Source: RGIG6178 sp045612885
GTDB taxonomy: Bacteria > Bacillota_I > Bacilli_A > RFN20 > DUOF01
Assembly: GCA_045612885.1 (NCBI GenBank)
Contig: JAZKZZ010000005.1
Location: 1-56,154, forward strand
DNA: 56,154 nucleotides
Direction: 5' to 3'
Part shown: positions 50,388-56,154 of the stretch, piece after piece
Layout of the letters: every line of letters begins with the position of its first letter
Position numbering within the stretch: position 1 is the first letter of the stretch
Notes under the pieces: model-generated
Told to the model about the DNA's origin: nothing
What the model saw: the letters and a program-made list of their open reading frames with translations, nothing else
Databases searched by the model: none
Position numbers and translations under genes: made by a program

Positions 50388-51236
50388 ATGACAACTAGAG
50401 AAGAAATATTATCATATTTAGAAAAAGGAGATAAATATAGTGTTATGGTTATGCTTGCGGCAAATAAAAAGGAATTTGAATCTGATAGAGAGATAATTTT
50501 ACAAGCAGTTATACTTGATTCTAATCTTTTAAGATATGCAAGTGAAAAGTTGAAAGATGATCCAGAAATAGTAATGGCAGCAGTTAATCAAGATGGACTT
50601 GCTTTAGAACATGCAAGCGCGAGGTTACAAGATGATCCAGAAATAGTAATGGCAGCAGTTAATCAATATGGACTTGCTTTAGAACATGCAAGCGCGAGGT
50701 TACAAGATGATCCAGAAATAGTAATGGCAGCAGTAAAAAATGGACCCGCCAGGACATTGCGTTTTGCAAGTGAAAGATTAAGAAATGATAAAGAAACAGT
50801 GCTTGCTGCAATTGATCACCGTCCTGGTGCACTTATGTATGCGTCCTCAGAATTAAAAGATGATAAAGAAGTAGTTACAAGAGCAGTATTAAAACAAGGA
50901 ACAACACTTGAATATGCAGGTCCAGGATTGAAAGACTATAAGGCAATAGTATTATTGGCAGTTAACCAAGATGGACTTGCTTTAGAACATGCAAGCGCGA
51001 GGTTACAAGATGATCCGGAAGTAGTACTAGCAGCAGTTAGGAATTCTGGTGCTGCGATAGAACATGCTTCTCCTCGTTTGCAAAGTCATATTGATGTAGT
51101 ATTGGCGTCTTTACGTTCATCCAAAGATGCATTTAAATATATGTCAAAAGAAGCAAGAGAAAAGTTAGGAGAAATAGTATCTATTGTAAATGAAAAATCA
51201 GATGATAAGAAAATTTCTAATTCAAATAATCGCTAA
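50388..51236 (+). CDS. DUF4116-type 25-residue repeat protein 4
   Basis: 282 residues after GAAGGAGG. The N-terminal cap differs from genes 1-3. About nine units follow in a different subtype: (R/K)-L-(Q/K)-D-D-P-E-I-V-M-A-A-V-N-Q-x-G-L-A-L-E-H-A-S-A. Two neighbouring units differ at one base in 75, and part of the same unit recurs further on. The codons of these units (GCGAGG, for example) are richer in G+C than the surroundings. A charged tail of about 20 residues ends the protein. Function unknown; cytoplasmic. Confidence 0.88.
   Translation: MTTREEILSYLEKGDKYSVMVMLAANKKEFESDREIILQAVILDSNLLRYASEKLKDDPEIVMAAVNQDGLALEHASARLQDDPEIVMAAVNQYGLALEHASARLQDDPEIVMAAVKNGPARTLRFASERLRNDKETVLAAIDHRPGALMYASSELKDDKEVVTRAVLKQGTTLEYAGPGLKDYKAIVLLAVNQDGLALEHASARLQDDPEVVLAAVRNSGAAIEHASPRLQSHIDVVLASLRSSKDAFKYMSKEAREKLGEIVSIVNEKSDDKKISNSNNR
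50556..50780 (+). repeat. Near-identical 75-bp tandem units
   Basis: Copy 1 at 50556-50630 and copy 2 at 50631-50705 differ by one base. Copy 3 begins at 50706 and is identical for 29 bases before diverging. A displaced partial copy lies at 50958-51025 with about three differences. Confidence 0.9.
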
Positions 51237-51237
51237 T

Positions 51238-51263
51238 AAAGGGAAGTTAGACTTCCTTTTTTT
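51238..51263 (+). terminator. Intrinsic terminator of repeat gene 4
   Basis: GGAAGT / ACTTCC with a 3-base loop, then seven T. Confidence 0.8.
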
Positions 51264-51321
51264 ATTTTTGGTATATTCAAGGAATATTGATAATAAACTT
51301 AAGTAGTAAGTGAGGGAAAAT

Positions 51322-52308
51322 ATGAAAAAGTTTAAGAAGAAATATTTCTTTTTGTTTTGTTTACCACTAATAATAGGAGGTAGTATTTTAAGCGTAGTTT
51401 TATTGAATAATAAAGTTAATGAAGGAATTAGTCAGGAATTTGTAATTGATATTTCAGATAAGAATTATCGTAAAGTGTATTTACTTGACGAAAATAAGTT
51501 TTTAATTCCTTTATCAGTAGATGTAAGTGGCAAAGATTATATTGTGGATGAAATATATACCGTGGTTAGTAATTTAAGGGATTTAGAGGTTGAAGGATTT
51601 ACTAGTGTTATTGCCAAAGATGTAAAGATTAATAGAATAGAGTTAGAGAATGGAATATTAAATATTGATTTTTCTAAAGAGTTTTTGACATATCAAAATG
51701 ATTTAGAGGAAAAGATCATTGAGTCGTTAACATGGAGTGTTTTAGATTTTAGTGAAGTTAATGGATTAACTATTAGTGTAGAGGGTGTTAAATTAGAAAA
51801 GATGCCTATTAATGGACTTAAGTTACCTAATGTTTTAGATAAAAGTATCGGAATTAATAAGTATCATGATATGATCAATGATTATAATGGTAGTGATAAT
51901 GTTGTTTTATTATATGAAAAGGTGATTGGAAATAATAGTTATTATGTTCCTGTAACAAGAAGAGTAGTAAAAGAAAATGAGGAAGTAATGACCATTATGA
52001 ATAATATTGATAATAAGATTGGTGTTTTATCTGGTCTTAAGCAAATAGAGGTTGTTAAAAATTTGAGTGATAGTATATTTAGTTATAGTGATAGTCAAGT
52101 AAGTGTTAATTTAGATGAAGATTTTTTGATTGAAGATAGTTTAATTGATAAAGAACTGTATGAAGTGATTATGGTAACACTACAATATAACGAAATAGAA
52201 AGTAAGGTTGGATTTGTAATAAATGAAGAAAGTGTGAGTGTATCTGGATATCAAAATATTGATGCTAGTGAAGTTAATAACATTATTTTTAATGAAGTAG
52301 AAGTTTAA
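51322..52308 (+). CDS. Membrane-anchored protein with two GerMN domains (GerM-like)
   Basis: 328 residues from the ATG at 51322, after GAGGG; a GTG at 51310 lies upstream of that site. A basic N-terminus and one helix (about 9-27) anchor it, with no lipobox cysteine. Outside are two GerMN-like domains (about 45-165 and 185-315), each with the pattern of a polar strand Y-x-V-P-V/I-P-L, a helix and V-x-V-N/D-L/F-(D/S). GerM is a ring-forming sporulation protein in Bacillus, but single-membrane GerMN proteins also occur outside sporulation. Confidence 0.82.
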   Translation: MKKFKKKYFFLFCLPLIIGGSILSVVLLNNKVNEGISQEFVIDISDKNYRKVYLLDENKFLIPLSVDVSGKDYIVDEIYTVVSNLRDLEVEGFTSVIAKDVKINRIELENGILNIDFSKEFLTYQNDLEEKIIESLTWSVLDFSEVNGLTISVEGVKLEKMPINGLKLPNVLDKSIGINKYHDMINDYNGSDNVVLLYEKVIGNNSYYVPVTRRVVKENEEVMTIMNNIDNKIGVLSGLKQIEVVKNLSDSIFSYSDSQVSVNLDEDFLIEDSLIDKELYEVIMVTLQYNEIESKVGFVINEESVSVSGYQNIDASEVNNIIFNEVEV

Positions 52309-52337
52309 GTAGGTTACTTTGTAATCTACTTTTCTTT
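52307..52337 (+). terminator. Intrinsic terminator
   Basis: AAGTAGGTTAC / GTAATCTACTT, 11 pairs with one G-T and a 3-base loop, then a T-rich run. Confidence 0.82.
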
Positions 52338-52354
52338 TTAAAAAATATTGTTTG

Positions 52355-52363
52355 TGTTAGAAT
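52355..52363 (+). promoter_or_regulatory. Extended -10 promoter
   Basis: TGTTAGAAT, 17 bases before the methyltransferase start; no clear -35. Confidence 0.4.
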
Positions 52364-52379
52364 ACTAGCGGTGATTATA

Positions 52380-53945
52380 ATGAATGAGTTACTAGAAAAG
52401 TATTATAAAAGCGATAATGAAAAAGAGAGAGTAGAATTAATAGATGAGATGCTTATTGACTATGAGCATTATTTAGAATTGGTTTTAAATAATATCCTTG
52501 AAGCAAAAGAATTAAGAAGCAATGCTTATTTATTAAATCTAATGAGTAGAAAAAAGAGAGTAAATGATTATTTAAAGACTAGATTTAATAGAAAGCATTT
52601 TAATGTTCTTATAAGTGATAGTGATCCTAAGTGTAGAAAAAATTTATATATATTTATGGGGAACTTTTTAAGTAGTGAATTTGTAATAGATTTAATTAAA
52701 GCACTTAGAAATGAAAGTGTAAACTATTGTATTTCTTCCCTTATTTTGGCATTGGGAAATTATAATATTAAGAATATTGATGAAGTTATAAATAGATATC
52801 TTGATTTATTAAATATCAAATTAGAACATAAAGAAATTGAAGAAGTTCATTATAATGAGATTGTTAAGAGTATAAATAAAGTTTTAAATAAAAATATAAA
52901 AGTTAGTAAACATACTTTTTTGGGTTTAAAGAGTGAAAAAAAGCTACTTTTAACATGTATGAAACCTTTAATAAATGCTTCTTTTAATGATATTAAGCAA
53001 GAGTTTAAGGATGCTAGTAAATTTTATGATGGAGTAGTTATAAGAACTAATGATTTAGATAGGGTTTATAAGATTAGAACTTTTTATGAAGCGCTAATAA
53101 TGCATGAAACTTGTACTAATTTAAGTTTTGATTTATTAATTAATAATATTAAAAGTTTCTTAGATAGTAATTTTCTTTTTGAAACTCATTTAGAAAAACA
53201 TGCTTTTAGTTATAGAATAGAGTATATTTCTAGCAAGAACAAAGCTTTGAAAGTGGATTTATATAATAGAATTAATGAGTTTATAAATAAATCTTACAAA
53301 GATAAATATTTTAATAATCCTTCTTCATATGAATTTGAGATTAGAGTTATTGATAATGAAAATAATAATTATGATGTTTTTTATAAGTTATATACTTATA
53401 ATGATAATAGATTTGAATATAGAAAAAGAGATCTACCTGCTTCGATAAATGGTGTTAGCGCTGCGATTATGTTAAAGGAAGTAAGTAAGTATTTAAAAGA
53501 GGGAAATAGTGTTTTAGATCCATTCTGTGGTACTGCTACTATGTTAATTGAAAGAAGTTATCTTTCTAATTGTAAATTGTATGGTGTTGATATTAATAAA
53601 GAGGCAATAGAGTATGCTACTACTAATAGCAAATTTGCTCACAAGAGTGTAAATTTGTACTGTAGCAATTGTCTTACTCATATTGGAAGTTATGATGAGA
53701 TTATTTCAAATATGCCTTATGGTAATAGGGTTGGAACTCACATTTCTAATGAATCGTTATATGCTGATTTTATAGATAAATTAACAGACTTATTAAATGA
53801 AAATGGTGTTGCTATTTTATTAACTAGTGAGATTAGTTTAACTAAAAGATTAGTTAAGGGAAGAGAAGATTTAAGATTAGTAGATGATATTTATACTGAA
53901 ACTGGAGGGTTAACACCACACTTATTTATAATTAAAAAAGTTTGA
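52380..53945 (+). CDS. Methyltransferase with HEAT-like N-terminus (Trm14/RlmL-like catalytic domain)
   Basis: 521 residues from the ATG at 52380. The first 190 or so residues are helical and look like HEAT repeats. A middle domain (about 190-345) has the size and place of an RNA-binding THUMP-like region. The C-terminal 170 carry the UPF0020 methylase core: D-P-F-C-G-T-A-T-M-L-I-E (motif I), G-V-D-I-N, and motif IV S-N-M-P-Y-G where N-P-P-Y is usual. It is probably an RNA guanine-N2 or similar methyltransferase. GGTGAT is the ribosome binding site. Confidence 0.82.
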   Translation: MNELLEKYYKSDNEKERVELIDEMLIDYEHYLELVLNNILEAKELRSNAYLLNLMSRKKRVNDYLKTRFNRKHFNVLISDSDPKCRKNLYIFMGNFLSSEFVIDLIKALRNESVNYCISSLILALGNYNIKNIDEVINRYLDLLNIKLEHKEIEEVHYNEIVKSINKVLNKNIKVSKHTFLGLKSEKKLLLTCMKPLINASFNDIKQEFKDASKFYDGVVIRTNDLDRVYKIRTFYEALIMHETCTNLSFDLLINNIKSFLDSNFLFETHLEKHAFSYRIEYISSKNKALKVDLYNRINEFINKSYKDKYFNNPSSYEFEIRVIDNENNNYDVFYKLYTYNDNRFEYRKRDLPASINGVSAAIMLKEVSKYLKEGNSVLDPFCGTATMLIERSYLSNCKLYGVDINKEAIEYATTNSKFAHKSVNLYCSNCLTHIGSYDEIISNMPYGNRVGTHISNESLYADFIDKLTDLLNENGVAILLTSEISLTKRLVKGREDLRLVDDIYTETGGLTPHLFIIKKV

Positions 53946-53968
53946 AATTCTATTAATAGGATTTAGTT

Positions 53969-53980
53969 TTAGTATATAAT
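53969..53980 (+). promoter_or_regulatory. Possible -10 region
   Basis: TTAGTATATAAT with TATAAT at 53975-53980; no convincing -35. Confidence 0.35.
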
Positions 53981-54003
53981 TATTAGGTAAGGGAGAGATA
54001 TAG

Positions 54004-54879
54004 ATGGACGATTTATATGGATACCTATTAAAAGATGAGCAATTAAGGGGTATGTTTGAAAATTGGGGATATGAAGATAAAGTAATTGTTTCTAGGTGCA
54101 ATGACCTATTAACTAAGATTAAGAGTTATCTATATATCTTTGATTATCCTAGTGTAAAAGATGGTGCTAGTAAAGATAGTACTTTTAATGATGCGTGTTT
54201 GAATAACATCTTACAAATTAGAAAATTATTAACTCTTTTACCTAAAGCTCATGTCGAAGCATTACAAAGATTGGGTATTATAGTTATCGCTCCAACTGAA
54301 ATAAGAGTAAATCCATTTATTCCTTTTAATGATATTGTACTTAAAAATATGGAAAAAGTTTTTGCTGACATTCTAGGATTACAAAGTGAAGTTAAAGATG
54401 AAGTGAAAGCAAATTCAAGGTTTAAAGTAATAATTAGAGGAATTGATTTTAAACGTGATAGTGATTTAGAAAAAATTAAAGGTAGATTAGAACAGATGAC
54501 TGAAACTGGCAATGTTAATCTAATTAAAGATGTTTTAAGTTTGTTTAACTTTGTAGAAAGATTAGATTATCATCTTCAAAGATGCGAAGTTAATAACTTT
54601 AGAGATTTTACTAATGATAGGGCATGTATGGACGCTGTTTCTTATACAATAATTGAAGCTTTAAAATGTTTAACTAGAGCAAGTGAAGATACTAAAAAAT
54701 ATTATGAGGGGTTAGGAATAGATTTAGTTTCATTATCTAGGATACATGTAGCAATTGTTAAAAGAGGAATAAGTCCTTTTGAACATGTTAATGAAAACTA
54801 TTATGTAGAAGAGTTATGGAGTCAAATCAAGGTAGTTACAGATTCAACTTTTGCTCTTGCAGAAATTGCATTAAGGTAG
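54004..54879 (+). CDS. Helical protein of unknown function
   Basis: 291 residues after GGGAGAG. Soluble, no signal peptide, mainly alpha-helical, with clusters of Leu/Ile and several Cys spread along the chain. No known motif. It is followed after 11 bases by a lipoprotein gene, so the two may be cotranscribed. Confidence 0.75.
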   Translation: MDDLYGYLLKDEQLRGMFENWGYEDKVIVSRCNDLLTKIKSYLYIFDYPSVKDGASKDSTFNDACLNNILQIRKLLTLLPKAHVEALQRLGIIVIAPTEIRVNPFIPFNDIVLKNMEKVFADILGLQSEVKDEVKANSRFKVIIRGIDFKRDSDLEKIKGRLEQMTETGNVNLIKDVLSLFNFVERLDYHLQRCEVNNFRDFTNDRACMDAVSYTIIEALKCLTRASEDTKKYYEGLGIDLVSLSRIHVAIVKRGISPFEHVNENYYVEELWSQIKVVTDSTFALAEIALR

Positions 54880-54890
54880 GGTGAATATAT

Positions 54891-55646
54891 ATGAAAAAAT
54901 TTAAAATTTTATCAGCATTTGTAGTACTTGGTTGCTTAATTAGCGGTTGTGGATGTAATAAGGCTAATGAAGAAACATATTCTAAGGCTGTCTCAACTTA
55001 TACTAACAGTGATGCTATATCTTTTTCAAGATTAGAGATTGTTTCTACAAAAGGGCAAGACACTGAATTAAGAAAGATGATTAATGCAAAGTTTATTTTC
55101 AATTCCGATAATAATGTTAGTAAAATGCAATATTCTAGAAGCGATAAGGAAACAGGCCAAATTGGAAGTGCTACTCAACCAAAGACTACAACTTATTACT
55201 ATAGTTCTAATGATGGGCATGTTTATACATATATTAAACCTGATGAAACTCAATTTGAGAGATATAAGGAAGCTGTGGCATCTTATGAGGATAAGTTTAA
55301 TGTAAACACATGCGAAGATAATGATAAGGATTGTGCTTTGTTAACAAGAACTAATATTGCGCCAATATTTAATTTAAATGAAGTAAGTGATTTTAATATT
55401 ACTGGTGATGGTGTAGCAACATTTAAAGCAGTTTGTCCTAGTTTTGAGCATTGTTCTAGTAATAGTGAAGTTTTAGAGTATAGAGTTGAGTTAAATAATG
55501 ATGGTAATATTGGAATAGTAGAGTATCAAATAGTAAATGGAGACACTACATATTCTATTAAGTATGTATTTGATGGATATGGAAGTAATAATGTTAAAAT
55601 TACTTTCCCAGAAGATTTAAAAAATTATCCATTGCTTAAAAAATAA
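54891..55646 (+). CDS. Lipoprotein of unknown function
   Basis: 251 residues, lipoprotein signal with lipobox L-I-S-G-C20. The mature part is rich in Ser/Thr/Asn/Tyr and looks like an all-beta, LolA- or lipocalin-like shape, with a cysteine set (C-E-D-N-D-K-D-C and C-P-S-F-E-H-C) that could form two disulfides. Ribosome binding site AGGGTGA. Family not recognised. It would be matured by LspA. Confidence 0.78.
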   Translation: MKKFKILSAFVVLGCLISGCGCNKANEETYSKAVSTYTNSDAISFSRLEIVSTKGQDTELRKMINAKFIFNSDNNVSKMQYSRSDKETGQIGSATQPKTTTYYYSSNDGHVYTYIKPDETQFERYKEAVASYEDKFNVNTCEDNDKDCALLTRTNIAPIFNLNEVSDFNITGDGVATFKAVCPSFEHCSSNSEVLEYRVELNNDGNIGIVEYQIVNGDTTYSIKYVFDGYGSNNVKITFPEDLKNYPLLKK

Positions 55647-55664
55647 TATTAAAATGACTTGCAG

Positions 55665-55686
55665 TTATAAGGATTCTCCCTTATAA
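55665..55686 (+). terminator. Hairpin after the lipoprotein gene
   Basis: TTATAAGG / CCTTATAA, eight pairs, loop of six. No T run follows, so termination is uncertain; it sits just before the tRNA. Confidence 0.4.
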
Positions 55687-55698
55687 TAATAGTCGTGT

Positions 55699-55775
55699 GT
55701 CGACGTAGCTCAGTTGGATAGAGCAACGGCCTTCTAAGCCGTAGGTCATGGGTTCGAATCCCTTCGTCGACACCA
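55699..55775 (+). tRNA. tRNA-Arg (anticodon TCT)
   Basis: 77 bases with encoded CCA. Acceptor GTCGACG / CGTCGAC, D stem GCTC / GAGC, anticodon stem ACGGC / GCCGT with loop CTTCTAA (anticodon TCT, reads AGA/AGG), T loop TTCGAAT. The T stem ATGGG / CCCTT contains one T-T mismatch. AGA is the dominant arginine codon in this window. Confidence 0.95.
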
Positions 55776-55803
55776 TTTTGTTTATAAAAAACATGGAGGA
55801 CAT

Positions 55804-56154
55804 ATGGAATTTGTATTTGATGAAAAAATTATAGATTGCATAGATGAAGATATTTTGCTTGATGAATTTCAAAAAATGTATAATCAAAAGAAATATGTTC
55901 AATGTGTTTTATATATAGAAAAAAAGCTTTCTGCTTTTTCTAGTAAATTTTATGATGTAATGATTATTTACTTATATTCACTTATTAAGTCTAATAATAA
56001 AGATAAGGCATTGAAATTAGTTAAAGAAGAATTAAATATGCCATACATTCCTGCATTATATGAAGATAGATTTAAAGAGATTTATAATGAATTATCATAT
56101 AAAGAAAGAGAATCAAAGGAATTTGTTTTATCTAGAGATAAAATTACAGAAATT
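55804..56154 (+). CDS. N-terminal part of a helical-repeat protein, cut by the window edge
   Basis: From the ATG at 55804, after GGAGG, the frame is open for 117 codons to the end of the window. The sequence is acidic and helical, with a TPR-like pair of helices (about 22-70), then an L-N-M-P-Y-I-P motif. This order resembles the DUF3196 family seen in Mollicutes and Bacilli, but that is a tentative recognition. The gene starts 28 bases after the tRNA. Confidence 0.75.
   Translation, partial: MEFVFDEKIIDCIDEDILLDEFQKMYNQKKYVQCVLYIEKKLSAFSSKFYDVMIIYLYSLIKSNNKDKALKLVKEELNMPYIPALYEDRFKEIYNELSYKERESKEFVLSRDKITEI

Noticed and set aside
55681..55902. Minus-strand open frame over the tRNA
   Set aside because: It covers tRNA-Arg completely and the start of the last gene on the other strand; its sequence is only the complement of these.
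1..56154. Mobile elements, prophage or integration sites
   Set aside because: No transposase, integrase, phage structural gene or terminal inverted repeats were seen, and the tRNA gene has no duplicated 3' end within the window.

Overview
The window is AT-rich, gene-dense, low-GC Gram-positive DNA from the Bacilli side. Supporting signs are the AGGAGG/GGTG ribosome binding sites, sigma-A-like promoters, a T-box ahead of ileS, an L21 leader ahead of rplU, the Prp protease next to an L27 with an N-terminal extension, SufCDSUB iron-sulfur assembly, the KtrAB potassium transporter, PlsY, RNase HIII, MutS2 and ParE/ParC. TGA is used as a stop (for example rluD and sufB) and tryptophan is TGG, so this is the standard bacterial code, not the Mycoplasma code. 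The gene set fits an uncultured host-associated Bacilli lineage; I cannot name the species. There are no rRNA genes, insertion sequences, prophage genes or CRISPR arrays.

Layout. 1-1.5 kb: the tail of a membrane-anchored protein and two related coiled-coil proteins of unknown function. 1.6-7.3 kb: pnp, two unknown proteins, then L21 leader-rplU-prp-rpmA-obg and a small LysM/CxxC protein. 7.4-11.8 kb: a DUF1622 membrane protein, an orphan CpaE/MinD-like ATPase with an overlapping 29-codon membrane peptide frame, ktrB-ktrA, and a convergent DUF308-like membrane protein. 11.9-17.7 kb: T-box-ileS-lspA-rluD, an unknown membrane protein, and plsY on the minus strand. 17.8-27.8 kb: parE-parC-degV, then a P-type calcium ATPase with a histidine phosphatase and an aldehyde dehydrogenase. 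27.9-33.4 kb: an SDR enzyme, three consecutive lipoproteins (rhodanese plus FMN-binding fusion, an inactive-looking rhodanese paralogue, an unknown), a minus-strand radical SAM/methyltransferase fusion, and a YfcE-like phosphoesterase. 33.5-39.3 kb: sufC-sufD-sufS-sufU-sufB and a methyltransferase. 39.3-46.8 kb: rnhC (minus), a membrane protein paired with a patatin-like lipase, mutS2-uvrC. 46.8-51.2 kb: a GerE-like regulator followed by four consecutive 25-residue-repeat (DUF4116-type) genes, each with its own promoter. 51.3-56.2 kb: a GerM-like protein, a HEAT-like/methyltransferase fusion, an unknown protein, a lipoprotein, tRNA-Arg(TCT) and a truncated gene at the edge.

Most of the window is housekeeping. 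The accessory or unusual parts are the DUF4116 repeat cluster, whose DNA shows recent unit duplication and exchange between genes; the rhodanese/flavin lipoprotein cassette; and the natural fusion of the two proteins related to Bacillus YtqA and YtqB. Three promoters (DUF308-like gene, lipoprotein cassette, suf operon) carry perfect palindromes over the -35 region that look like operators.
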